From NCBI GenBank assembly GCA_963169105.1, contig OY720641.1, positions 78,691,496-78,755,495 of the forward strand: DNA of 64,000 nt, in the 5' to 3' direction. This document shows, in pieces, positions 31,242 to 42,169 of this stretch. Below the pieces are notes generated by a model. It did not search any database and was not told the DNA's origin. It worked only from the letters and a program-made list of their open reading frames with translations. The stretch is from Ceriagrion tenellum (taxonomy: Eukaryota > Arthropoda > Insecta > Odonata > Coenagrionidae). The position numbers were made by a program, and so were the translations under genes. Numbering within the stretch: the first letter of the stretch is position 1; the number at the start of each line of letters is the position of its first letter.

Positions 31242-31787
31242 ACATCTACATCTACGTCATACCCTGCAAGCCACCGGAAGGGTGTGTGGCAGGGGACGCT
31301 TCCACACCAGGCATGCATGAATGATACGGTAGAACACAGAAATTACATTGAAACCTGCGTACCACACATGCAAAGCGCCAATTACAAATCTAATAACCAA
31401 GAAACATTCTATCGTCAATCGTTCTGACATGCAAGGGATACAAAGGCTACTACTACATATTCAAAATATCATGCATAAATAAGAACATCAATATTTACAT
31501 CATGCATAGATAAGAACGTAGAGAATATAAAGAGAAAGATTTACTGTCTGCCTATTGTCACAATGCGAACTATTCATGACGACGATCACAGCAGTTATGG
31601 TCCCGAATGTTACGCGGAAAAAATGACATTTTATACCTATCGGTTCTACAATCTAGCTCTCTAATTTTATTGGCGCGATCTAATCTGCCGTAGTACGAAA
31701 GGGTTAATAGTATGTTTTTCACGTCGTCAGAGAAATAATTTCCCTGAAATTTAGTGGTTAGGTTAAGCCTATAATTTAATCTACGCT
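31242..31787 (-). mobile_element. LINE family B copy B7
   Basis: ACATCTACATCTACGTCAT tail, hairpin (CACC.GGAAGGGTG variant), 3'UTR and the final coding part up to LNYRLNL near 31787. Typical 5' truncation. Confidence 0.9.
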
Positions 31788-31929
31788 CTTCTTGTTTAGT
31801 CTACGATCTTCCTGTTTCTTGTTAATCAATCACTTGTTGTTTGATTTAATAAACAGTTTCTTTGTTCATAACATCATCCTTGGAACTAAAATAGCGAAAC
31901 TCTTCAGTGAACAGAACATCTTCAGCACT

Positions 31930-32118
31930 GATGAATCAATGAATAAACTTGATTTTTCCACAATATTTATTTTCCTTCCACTACCTAGGTTTCGACACTC
32001 TGGTCATCGTCAGGTGAGGGTCACATCATGTGACATTAGTCAGCTGATGATGACCTGAGTGTCGAAACCTAGGTAATGGAAGGAAAATAAATATTGTGGA
32101 AAAATCAAGTTAAATCAT
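31930..32118. repeat. Palindrome carrying a hammerhead-like core on each strand
   Basis: Arms about 31930-32013 and 32044-32118 are inverted copies. Plus strand: CTGATGA (32044-32050), T, stem GAC/GTC (32052-32063), GAAA (32064-32067), palindrome ACCTAGGT (32067-32074), A. Minus strand: CTGACGA (32007-32013), GAAA (31990-31993), same palindrome (31983-31990). The N7 position varies C/T while the other core bases are kept. The AATAAATATTGTGGAAAAA context matches motif 1. Confidence 0.5.
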
Positions 32119-32252
32119 TGATTTATAATGAATCGTTTCCACCAAGTAACGGCCGACAACACCAACTATATCAGCACTGATCGTTAAATCCTAAGATTGG
32201 TAGACCGCGTCACTCCATTTTTCCCTGTCTCATTCCAGTTCCCTCTTCCTGG

Positions 32253-32667
32253 TACATCTACATCTACGTAATACCCTGCGAGCCACCACGAGGGTGTGTG
32301 GCAGGGGGTGAAGATCACCAAACATGCACTATTCCCATGTAAGTAGGATATATAATGTAGACATGCTAGAAAATAGGGTCATAGTTTATTAGTTACTACA
32401 GTAGATTATTAGTAATTGCAAGTAATTGCAGTAGTTATTACAATAGAATATTAGTTACTACGGTATAGTACAGGTTAAAATCTACATAATAAGGAAGGGA
32501 TTATTGGTAGTTATTACATGCATCATGCACTACAGACTATTCTAACTATGTTTCACCTACCTATCCCTTTTGCTACGTTGCCTATTGTTCTCTCTTATGG
32601 TACGCGGGAAAAATGACATTTTAAATCTATCGGTACGGCAATCTATCTCTCTAATTTTGTTAATATG
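32253..32667 (-). mobile_element. LINE family A copy A9 (subfamily with 3'UTR insert)
   Basis: Tail, hairpin, 3'UTR and coding end to NKIREI. The 3'UTR contains an extra segment of about 90 bp (32384-32478, repeats of TTAGTTACTACAGTAG type) also present in A12 and in no other A copy here. Confidence 0.88.
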
Positions 32668-32669
32668 GT

Positions 32670-32870
32670 AGTTCCTCTTTATGTGGTCTTTACCTTTTTT
32701 CCGTAACTTTTTCTAGGAAATTTTCCCTATCATTTTCCTTTAATAATATACTTCACAAACCCATGATCCCTCAAGGTGTGCCTATTTATCTGGTTCTTCT
32801 TTTCTCTGTGGTGGTTCACATGGTCCTTATACTTACTCATTTTCTTACTCTACTAAAAGCTTCTTCTTTT
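32670..32870 (-). mobile_element. F-type LINE C-terminal fragment
   Basis: The complement resembles the C-terminal basic region of the F-type LINE seen better at 49715-49985 (HTLRHDGSVK-, I.GKIEGK-like). Frame-damaged. Confidence 0.55.
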
Positions 32871-32919
32871 AGTATTTCATCTTAAACATCCAATCCAATC
32901 AATCAAATAATAGTCATAA

Positions 32920-33405
32920 GAGTGGACTAAATGCCGTGGGTATGAGTTATCTGAGGAGTTTTGCGGCAGAAGTGGGATGGATAGGGTCGGGAATAGGTGG
33001 GCAATAAATGAATGTGGGCTAGATGCTCCGGTAATGGACATATATGAAAGGAGTGTGCTTCGTTGGTTTGGCCATGTTGAGACAACGAATGAGAGTCGAA
33101 TAACGAAGCAGATATATGAGAGTAGATTGAATGGTGGGAGAGGTAAAGGTAAGCCGAGAAAGTTGTGGTTGAATGTGGTTGAGGAAATTCTGAGGAGGAG
33201 GAATATTAGGTGTATAAAAACCGGAGGGCGTGTATGAAGCAGTGTATGGGGGTACAGAAAGCGAAAGAGGTTTGCAAGGATAGGTCAGTATGGAGGAAAT
33301 TATTGAAGCAGAGTTTGGTGCGCAAATATGTAATTATGAGTGAAACTTTGTGACTTTGCCTACCTCGGAAGGGAACGGCGTGATTGGTATGTATGTATGT
33401 GACAT
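32920..33405 (+). mobile_element. LINE type G copy, C-terminus and tail
   Basis: The frame 32977-33237 (86 residues) includes MDIYERSVLRWFGHVETTNE, RITKQIYESRLNGGRGKGKP and RKLWLNVVEEI, the conserved end of this LINE ORF2. A frameshift follows, then KEVCKDRSVWRK. The 3' end GGAAGGGAACGGCGTGATTGG is followed by a TATGTATGTATG tail. RT core absent. Confidence 0.82.
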
Positions 33406-34670
33406 CCAATCATTTTGATCGGTAGCTTTCGGCCACGGCGCCTGGTTTTGAAAGCTTCTATGTTAATGTGTTTCTAGCACGGTGCTCTAATCAACTGAAA
33501 CATAGGACCTTTGCATTAAGCATAGTGTGGATTAATAACCAGTGGTTAATTCTTTGATGAATGGAAGTAAAGCAAAGTTCCTTTGTTCACAACCATGTTA
33601 ACCCATTGTAAAAATATTAGCAAAATCTCCTCTGTTCATATTTGGCTTCAACTTTAGCGACTATTCTGCCGTTACTTCGAGACTTAGCACTCTTGTACAG
33701 TGACGGTCACTTATCCCTTTCAATCGATAACATTCTAATTTGGTTTCTTCAGGTCTCATAACCGATCTGCCCGATCTGCTGAGTTCTTGGTCTTATTTTC
33801 CAACATAAAATCGATGATTTTATCGCGGAAATGACTTGTGTTGCCAGTATGTTGTGGTCATTATGCTTTTGAGAACTACCAGATAGCGCACACGCATACT
33901 TATGAGTTGCTTCGTGTTGAATTGCAGGTGCACGGCATGAAATTGGCATAAATGTTTGCAATTTTTAAGTTATTTGAGGCCAGAACGACCACAAAGTCTC
34001 ATTTCTTTTTCGAGAAAAATCGCCATATTTCCTTCTGATCGCGAATACCTCTGCCCTCATGAAATATCCTGCATGATTAAGCTATCTGTTCGAAACGGTA
34101 TCCTATTATGCTCATGAGTAAGTCGTAATCGAGTAACTTCTCGGTAGTTTAATCCGTGAATTACTTATTTGTCGTCGTTGCCACCTCCTAATGTTTTTCT
34201 AGATTCGCCATGCATTCCTTTCGTAACTGAAATTGTGTGTACATCTAGCACGGTACTTCATAGATGTGCATCATCGCATTCCATCAAATGGCATCATCGG
34301 ACGTGTAATCATCATTAGACGGGTAGATTAGATGTAAGCAGAATCTATCAGCGGGATAGCCCCAATGCGAAGACGGATAAGGGCCTCTTATTTATCAGGT
34401 ACCTATAGTATATACCTTACAATTAGTCCAAACCTTGAATAGGTACAATAATTGTACATATATAATAACTTATTTTATTAATAGCGCAAGGCACTATTTC
34501 CCATTCTATTGAAATTGTGGCTCTTTACTTTTACGTTTTTCAAGGCAACACATGAAAAAGCATCCTCGTTGAATGTTTAAGGAACAACGACAAGCAATCA
34601 TACAACTTGCAGAATTTCGTTTTACATATCTCTTACTGTGCCCTAACCTGTTCTGTTGTCAGGTTGTAGT
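33406..34670. other. Unassigned AT-rich stretch
   Basis: No coding similarity, long palindrome or LINE tail. Frame 33749-33961 (-) is unrecognised. Confidence 0.4.
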
Positions 34671-34674
34671 CAAT

Positions 34675-34720
34675 GTTGTAGTAGTAGTAGTAGTTGGTAG
34701 GGTGGTGGTTGTAGTGTCAG
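34675..34720. repeat. GTA/GTT trinucleotide repeat
   Basis: GTAGTAGTAGTAGTAGTAG followed by degenerate GGTGGTTGTAGTG. Simple repeat directly upstream of A10. Confidence 0.85.
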
Positions 34721-34721
34721 G

Positions 34722-35159
34722 TATTGAGAACCCCTGCGTATTAAGCTAGGTTTGATCATATTAACAAGATTAGAGAGATAGATTGTCGTACCGATAGGTT
34801 TAAAATGTCATTTTTCCCGCGTACCATAAGAGAACAATAGGCAGCGTAGCAAAGGAATAGGTAGGTGAAATATAGTTAGAGTAGTCTGTAGTGCATGATG
34901 AATGTAATAAAAACCAATGATCCCTTTCTTGATCCCTATCTTCTTTCCAAGATGTAGATGAATGTAATAATAACCAATGATCCCTTTCTCATTATGTAGA
35001 TACTAACCATCTAGCTGCACGTGACCCTGTTCTCTAGCATGTCTCCCTTTAAATATCCTAGTTGGATGGCAATAGTGCATGTTTGGTGATCTTCACCCCC
35101 TGCCACACACCCTCGTGATGGCTCGCAGGGTATTACGTAGATATAGGTATAGATGTAGT
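34722..35159 (+). mobile_element. LINE family A copy A10 with internal duplication
   Basis: From RTPAY to the tail. Within the 3'UTR, GATGAATGTAATAA...CCAATGATCCCTTTC occurs twice (about 34906 and 34965), a local tandem duplication of about 60 bp. The tail is mutated (GATATAGGTATAGATG). Confidence 0.88.
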
Positions 35160-35411
35160 CAGCCCTAGGACTGATAGATTTTCCATGGCTGTTATGTGTT
35201 ACCATTCGTCGATTGATTTCGAGTTTGCCGTTGTCCTCAATTTTATGAAATGGGTATTGGCTGACCTTTTCTCCAGTTATCTCCAGAATTAATTGGAGTT
35301 TAATCTTCGGATTAGTTAAATAAAGGTAAACATGTTTGTATGTATGACATATTGTATGATTGCTCGTTTGGTTCTCATCAACTCCTGCCATTCGTTTTAA
35401 ACTTGCACTCT

Positions 35412-35493
35412 ACGGCATTCATGCATGCCTGGTGTGGAAGGACCCCCTGCCACACACCATTTGGGTGGCTTGCAGGGTATGACGTAGATGTAG
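35412..35493 (+). mobile_element. LINE family B tail fragment B9
   Basis: Only the last 82 bp of the 3'UTR and hairpin (ACACCATTTGGGTGG) ending GACGTAGATGTAG. The next base starts a family A 3'UTR fragment. Confidence 0.85.
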
Positions 35494-35662
35494 AACAACC
35501 AATAATCCCTTCCTTATTATGTAAATACTAACCATATAGCTCCATGTGACCCTATTATCTAGCATGCCTTCATTAAATATCCTAGTTGCATGTCAATAGT
35601 GCATCTTCACCCCCTGCCACACACCCTCGTGGTGGCTCGCTTGGTAGTACGTAGATGTAGAT
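35494..35662 (+). mobile_element. LINE family A 3'UTR fragment A11
   Basis: Starts AACAACCAATAATCCC and runs through the 3'UTR and hairpin to TACGTAGATGTAGATG. Joined without spacer to B9. Confidence 0.85.
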
Positions 35663-35778
35663 GTCTCTCATAACTGAAGCATATAACAATTGCACTCTCC
35701 CAATTGATGTGTAAATCCTGTTAGTTGATATTGTGAGTTTCCTCTGTCAGATCTCTCTTCTCTTCCCATTCCCTTTCC

Positions 35779-36317
35779 TACATCTACATCTACATCTACA
35801 TCTACGTAATACCCTGCGAGCCACCACGAGGGTGTGTGGCAGGGGGTGAAGATCACCAAAGATGCACTATTGCCAAGTAAGTAGGATATATAATGTAGAC
35901 ATGCTAGAAAATAGGGTCATAGTTTATTAGTTACTTCAGTAGATTATTAGTTATTGCAAGTAATTGCAGTAGTTATTACAATAGAATATTAGTTACTACG
36001 GTATAGTACAGGTTAAAATATACATAATAAGGAAGGGATTATTGGTAGTTATTACATGCATCATGCACTACAGATTATTCTAACTATGTTTCACCTACCT
36101 ATCCCTTTTGCTACTTGCCTATTGTTCTCTCTTATGGTACGCGGGAAAAATGACATTTTAAATCTATCGGTACGACAATCTATCTCTCTAATCTTGTTCA
36201 TATGGTCAAACCTAGCATAATACGCAGGGGTTCTTAATATATATCTAACGTCATCTGTGAACAAATCGGTTTCGAATTTACTTAAAAGGTTTAACCTAAA
36301 TTTTAACCTGCGTTCTA
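35779..36317 (-). mobile_element. LINE family A copy A12 (same subfamily as A9)
   Basis: A (TACATC)4-like tail, hairpin, 3'UTR with the same ~90-bp extra segment at 35924-36014, and coding frame 36091-36345 (RRLKFRLNLLSKFETDLFTD, RTPAYYARFDHMNKIREID, FKMSFFPRTIRENNRQ). The first residues of that frame lie in flanking DNA. Confidence 0.9.
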
Positions 36318-37362
36318 ACCTAGATGGAAACGAGTTATTGGACATGATTTTTTGTCGGCAACATAATTTTCACCAAATCACTATCGATTGTGATTAACTA
36401 TAGCTAACATATAACTAAACAATGGGGTAGTAGAGTTGATTTAAATATTTTACCCTGGCTATGGGGAATGTTTTAGGCTGAAGTTCGATTAGTACTTCGG
36501 GAGGTCGTCTACTGTGATACGGTAGAGGTTTGTTATGTGTGAATAACTATGCTTAGAATTGTTTCGGAATTTCTGCTGTTGGCTATGTTTATTTAGTGGT
36601 TGTTTGGAGCTTTACTGGGTCGTCTTTTAATCACATACAAGAATAAACTGGGGATAAAATCTTTTATTTTCGGCTATGAGTTCATTCTTTTCCCCATTTT
36701 ATTACGAGAGAAAAATGTTTTCCGATCCCATTATTGGAGAGTGGAGTTGTTAATGTTCAGAAGCATAGTAGCATTACTGGGGAACAATATTATTTTCTCA
36801 CTTATGGTATTCATTGTTTATTTTTTTATGTTTAAAACTCTATGAGATATTAGAGGGTACTCTCCGAGTCTTGATTTTCACCCAATCGAAGAATGTATAT
36901 GCTGCAAACATAATTTGGCATGAATTTTTCTTGTATGTGAATAAATAAGTTTTTAAGCATTCCGCAACGATTTTCCGTGAATTCGCTTTATGTATAGTTT
37001 ATTCCAAGTCCATGCCGAAGTGCCGCTGAAAATAACTCTCGTTCCTCTTCTCGCTAACTGAAGGTTGGTGATTTTTTTCGCAACATATGCTCGAAGCATC
37101 GAGCATATTCGGGTCATGAACGATTGCTTTATGCGTTTATGCTCCCTCTAAATAATTCCATCCGTTGTCAACGCGTGGGAGTCGCCCGTTAGTACGCAAG
37201 TCCCGCGCCAACTCGAGAATATATGTGTGAATTTGAGCGGGAAATCCTCCTCAGAGAGCCACCTCTTAGACGAACACGTGACTGCCATGCGTTTGGCCCA
37301 CCAAAACAGTCCCTCGGCTCATGAATGATATCTACCCCTCCATGTTGCCTAGACGACCAGGT
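36318..37362. other. Unassigned
   Basis: Frame 36600-36845 (+) is hydrophobic (possible membrane segments) but AT-rich and unrecognised. I would not call it a gene. Confidence 0.35.
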
Positions 37363-37562
37363 NNNNNNNNNNNNNNNNNNNNNNNNNNNNNNNNNNNNNN
37401 NNNNNNNNNNNNNNNNNNNNNNNNNNNNNNNNNNNNNNNNNNNNNNNNNNNNNNNNNNNNNNNNNNNNNNNNNNNNNNNNNNNNNNNNNNNNNNNNNNNN
37501 NNNNNNNNNNNNNNNNNNNNNNNNNNNNNNNNNNNNNNNNNNNNNNNNNNNNNNNNNNNNNN
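37363..37562. other. Assembly gap (200 N)
   Basis: Exactly 200 N. The round number suggests a placeholder gap. Frames running through it are artefacts. Confidence 0.98.
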
Positions 37563-37579
37563 CCAAAACTACCTTCACC

Positions 37580-38850
37580 CATCTTATGGTTCCTTGAAAG
37601 TTTGCAGGGCTATTTCGGCACTGCCGAAATTTCAGTTGGACCCATCTAGTACCCCATTCCTTTCTCCACTTCCACTCGAGTCCCCGAAGCCCTCGACTCC
37701 CTTTTGGCCCGGGCCAAATTTTCGGAGGTGCACCCCTCTTGGTGTGGCCCGCGCCCGAAAATTCCCCGTGGGGGCGGGCGGCTAGAAGGGCGGGCCCGAA
37801 GAATTTCAGCCCCACTCCGCCCGACGGTCCTTGCCCTCCCGAATCTGGGTGGATCCACCACGTGTTGAGTCGGGAGGAGATGCCCGAAATTTTGCCCCGG
37901 TACCGGGGCAGTCGCCCGCCACATCCTCGCCTCATAGCCCGGGTGTCTCCCCCGTCACTCACCGGGACCCTCAACCGGGTCGGCCCGCTGAGAATTTGGC
38001 GATGTCCCCGCCACCTTAGACTCATGCCTTTCCATGGCCCATTAGTCATGTGCTATAATCGCGTCTCATCGCTCCGCCTTGCCTGCGAATTGTTGACCGG
38101 TGGTGACCACCCCAACTGGTCAATTTTGGGTGCGAGGCTCGGAATTCAATAGTTATATTTTGGAGGGATGGAGGGGTGAAAGGATTGTTCGTCCCAAAAC
38201 CGTCCCGTCACTTGAGTAACTTCAGCGAAAGCGATCGTTTTGAGGTGCGTACAATTTCCTTTTCTATCTTGGGTTCAAGTATACTGGAATTCTCAAGGTG
38301 CTGGGTAAGTTATTAGTACATTTTTGTGGCTTTGAGGCAAAGGGTCGATCAATATTTCTGCCTTTTCGTCGAGCGTCGGTCAGGGAGGGCGGACGCCGCT
38401 AGACTGCGGCAGAGCTCAATGTATGAGGGAGGGCTATCGCCCGGCGGAGCCGATGCCTTTTTAGTTCTCCCGATCTCCGTTTGGGGGTTTTGGGTTTCTT
38501 ATCCTTAGGACGGGGGCGGTGGAGTTTTTTCGGAGGGTATGAAAAAATTCCGCCTCCCCCTAATGCCTCAAAGGCACGCGCGCTATTCCGTTTGGCGGGA
38601 AAACAAATGTTCGGGGTGACAGGCTGCACGGAGGCCGCAGGAGGTAGTTGGATTCCGACGCCAGAGGGAAGTCAGCTGCGGAGACCACGTGGGGGAGTTC
38701 CTCCTCTCGCTATCTGTATCTCTCCCTCCCTCCCCTTCCTTCCCCTCAGCCGGTACACAAGCGGCTTTCTCGCTCAGCGCGATGGTGGCGCCGTGCGCCT
38801 GCGGCGGAAACTAGAACTCCGTACGCGTGAAGGCGCGTCCTTTGTTCGAA
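37580..38850. other. GC-rich island after the gap, no gene recognised
   Basis: Two GC-rich blocks (37600-38130 and 38340-38850). Frames up to 166 residues outside the gap (38481-38981) are Gly/Pro/Arg-rich without a domain. CpG is frequent. Adjacent to the gap, so GC content may explain the assembly break. Confidence 0.45.
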
Positions 38851-39107
38851 ATTGGCCGTTTCAAACCTGTTTTCCTGGTTGCGTACGAGTTAATCGGAGA
38901 GCTACTGCTGCGTTATATAATCAATCGCATTTCACATACCTTGAGTGTATTATTTTGTTACCATTATTCAGCTCTGAATGAAGTTTAAATCGATTAAGAT
39001 AGAGATTATTAGATGTACGTTTAAATATCTTTTATATTTTCTTTCAGTTGAGACAGTAGTAATTGAACACGTTGTACGCGAAACATGAAATAACAGAAAT
39101 TACATCA

Positions 39108-39955
39108 ACATCTAATTATTACCTTGCCAGCCACCACGTAGGTGTTTGGCGGGGGGTCACTTTTCAACAACAAAAACTAGAGGGAAGAAATTTACTTTCA
39201 ATAACAAGCGTCACACTTTCAGTACACCGCTAATGCTTCAGAATCTACTAAAATAATCCATAGTGGAAATATGAAAACGTGACTCAAGAGTCATGCAGGG
39301 AACATGCAAAATATGATGTTAGCATTACTCGGCAGATTTAGACCCCTTCGTACTACGGCAGATTAGATCGCGCCAATAAAATTAGCTAGATTGTAGAACC
39401 GATAGGTATAAAATGTCATTTTTTCCGCGTACCATTCGGGACCATAACAGCTGTGATCGTCGTCATGAATAGTTCGAGTATTGACAATAGGCAGGCAGTA
39501 AATCTTTCTCATTATATTTTCTTCTCTCTTATTTATGCATGATGTAAATATTAATGTTCTTATTTATGCATGATATTTTGAATCTGTAGTAGTAGTCTTT
39601 GTATCCCTTGCATGTTGGAACGATTGACGATACAATGTTTCTTGGTTATTAGATATGTAATTGGCGCTTTGCAAGTGTGGTACGCGGGTTTTAATGTAAT
39701 TTCTGTGTTCTACCGTATCATTCATGCATGCCTGGTGTGGAAGCACCCCCTGCCACACACCCTTTGGGTGGCTTGCAGGGTATGACGTAGATGTAGATGT
39801 AGAAACCATGCATTAGGGTGCATATGAATTAATCAGCCACACTGCCTGTCAACTCACCTACTCAAAGTCTTAGCGCAGCAATTATGGTCTCTTATCGATC
39901 AAGGGAAAAACGACATTTTTTTGCGTTTTTGTTCTCTAATCTACTACCCACATTT
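39108..39955 (-). mobile_element. LINE family E copy E4, split by B8
   Basis: The minus-strand 3'UTR 5' part (39803-39955: AAGACTTTGAGTAGG, GACAGGCAGTGTGG) and 3' part (39108-39341: TGCTAACATCATATTTTGC, GAGTCACG, hairpin CACC/GGTG and TAATAATTAGATG end) flank the B8 insertion. Order matches E1. Confidence 0.75.
39342..39802 (+). mobile_element. LINE family B copy B8, inserted in E4
   Basis: From TPSYYGRLDRANKIR to the hairpin (CACCCTTTGGGTG) and GATGTAGATGTAG tail. Coding frame damaged near RELD. Its orientation is opposite to the host E copy. Confidence 0.9.
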
Positions 39956-40340
39956 TATTATCTTTTATTTACTTTCAATTGAGACACCTGTGAATGAACG
40001 CGTGTTACGCCGGACGCGCAACTGCACAAATCGATGTGTGCACGAACGTGCATTTCAAATTGCGTCACATAAAGCGCTTAACTGCAAGAACACATGCACA
40101 AATACATTAACGTGAGGTGGTAACATAGCTCAATCTCTAGTTCAATAATAATGGCACGCCAAGTTGAGAAATGCATGCCGTTTTAAACTGTGTAATTTCG
40201 TGCCCCGTGTAGAACGGGCTTAAGAATGTGGGTGTAGTTAAGTTTGCAAAGAATCTTTGCGTATTGCATCTGTTGATGAAGAGATATGAGCGAATAGATA
40301 TTACTCGTAATTAATATGGATTATGGACTTGTAATTAATA

Positions 40341-40937
40341 AGAATTAATTTGAAGAAATGTGCGATAATGAACTTTTGGAAAAAGAATGGCTTTCCCCGG
40401 GATAATTATTGCATCAAAGAAAAGAAAATAATTAACTTAGAATCTATTAAATACTTAAGCGTCACCATAATTGAAGACGTGTCTTAAGGGAAGCACATCA
40501 AATAACTAGTGTAACAAACCGTAGATTAGGATTCGTAAAAAGGGTTCTAGGCAAATGCGATGAGAGAGTACGAGAAAGAAGCTATTTTACACTTGTCAGG
40601 CCTCATTTAGAATATGCCGCTAGTATATGGGATCCGTACGAGGAAGGTATGATAAAAGAATTAGAGCGCGTGCAAAGGAGATTCGCTAGATTTGTTAAAG
40701 GCCGTTATTATAATTGTACAAGTGTTACGAGTTTAATAGGAAAACGAGGATGGGAATTACTATCAGAACGCAGCTTAAAATTTAGGTTAAACCTTTTAAG
40801 TGAATTCGAAACCGATTTGTTCACAGATGACGTCAGATATATATTGAGAACCCCTGCGTATTATGCTAGGTTTGATCAGTTTAACAAGATTAGAGAAATA
40901 GATTGTCGTACCGATAGATTTAAAATGTCATTTTTCT
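40341..40937 (+). mobile_element. LINE family A copy A13, 3'UTR lost
   Basis: Starts in NLKKCAIMNFWKKNGFP, with SIKYL, then RRLGFVKRVLGKCDERVRER and the frame 40649-40939 (MIKELERVQRRFARFVKGRY to FKMSFF, stop). It ends abruptly after SFF; the 3'UTR and hairpin are missing. An antisense A copy begins 23 bp later. Confidence 0.9.
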
Positions 40938-40960
40938 AAAACTTCCCTCGTTACAGCTAT

Positions 40961-41486
40961 TACATCTACATCTAAATCTACGTAATATCCTGCGAGCCAC
41001 CACGAGGGTGTGTGGCAGGGGGTTAAGATCACCAAACATGCACTATTGCCATGCAACTAGGATATTTAATGGAGACATTCTAGAGAACAGGGTCACGTGC
41101 AGTTAGATGGTTAGTATCTACATAATAATAAGGGATTATTGGTTGTTATTACATGCATCATGAACTACAGACAACTCTTACTATATTTCATCTATGTATG
41201 CGCTGCCTATTGTTCTCTCTTATAGTACGCGGGAAAAATGACACTTTAAATCTATCGGTACGACAATCTATCTCTCAAATCCTGTTAATCTGATCAAACC
41301 TAGCGTAATACGCAGAGGTTCTCAATTTATATCTAACGTCTTCTGTAAACAAAACGGTTTCGAATTTACTTAAAATGTTTAACCTAAATTTTAACCTGCG
41401 TTCTGATAGTAATTCCCATCAGAGTTCTTCTATTAAATTCGTAACACTTATACAATTATCATAACGGCCTTTAACAAATCTAGCGC
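40961..41486 (-). mobile_element. LINE family A copy A14
   Basis: Tail, hairpin, 3'UTR, coding end up to RFVKGRYDNCISVTN (41419-41486). Shares specific changes with A15 (GCGTAATACGCAGAGG, TCTTCTGTAAACAAAACGG), so the two form a subfamily. Confidence 0.9.
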
Positions 41487-41724
41487 ATAAATCTGTTAAA
41501 GTTGCTCGTGTGTTAATATGTGTCCTTATGTCACTAGTATACTTTAGTGAAGGTGATGGAATCTGGGATGCCTGACGGAGCACACAAACTACACTCATGA
41601 GGGGGGGGAAGTTTAGTGTCATCTGGTTTACGTTATAAATTCCAAAGATTTTCTGCGATATCGAGTGGATTTTATGCATGATGCAGAAATGAAAATTTTT
41701 TCAATTATCTACAGTATCAATTTT

Positions 41725-41775
41725 ACTACGAAGCATGGTTCGATGTTTTTACTTAATCTTCAGGTACAAATGGAG
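41725..41775 (-). ncRNA. Eroded hammerhead-like motif
   Basis: Minus: CTGAAGATTAAG...CATCGAACC. Layout as in motif 1 but GAAC replaces GAAA and stem II is lost, so it is presumably dead. Confidence 0.2.
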
Positions 41776-41790
41776 TTAGGTGCACATAAT

Positions 41791-42165
41791 ATCTACATCT
41801 ACGAAATACTGTGCAAACCACCATTAGGGTGTGTGGCTCGGATAGTTTCCACACCAGGCATGCAGAACTAATCCCAGTTCAAAGCAGAACCGCGCACGTT
41901 CCTCCGAATGCCAGGCGCAGGCCAGAAGCTGTCAGGCCAACGGTACGCAGTCAAACCAGAATCCAGAGGAGTGATACGTAGATGAACATGCTACCATGCA
42001 GTACACTACTGAAGATATAAGTTATATCTTGAGTAGTGTACTGCATGGTAGCATGTTTTGTTATAACCAGTAGTTATCTTATATAAATACTGGCTAATAT
42101 TATTTATCTTACAAATAACTAGTACTCCAAGGTATTAACAATTAGACATGCAGGAGTATATCTTG
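41791..42165 (-). mobile_element. LINE family C copy C5 with internal inverted duplication
   Basis: Minus strand 3'UTR ending in a degraded hairpin (ACTGTGCAAACCACC...). A 36-bp segment (41985-42020) is repeated in inverted orientation at 42022-42057 with one mismatch and a one-base centre. The UTR then continues. The same segment is single in C1 and C3. It also contains an empty TTAA site (about 42137-42140). Confidence 0.82.
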
Positions 42166-42169
42166 AGAA

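Noticed and set aside
36600..36845. Small membrane protein
   Set aside because: Hydrophobic residues are expected from AT-rich codons; no known family, no supporting context.
37189..38049. 286-residue minus frame and several others crossing 37363-37562
   Set aside because: They are held open by the 200 N gap; only the flanks are real sequence and these match nothing.
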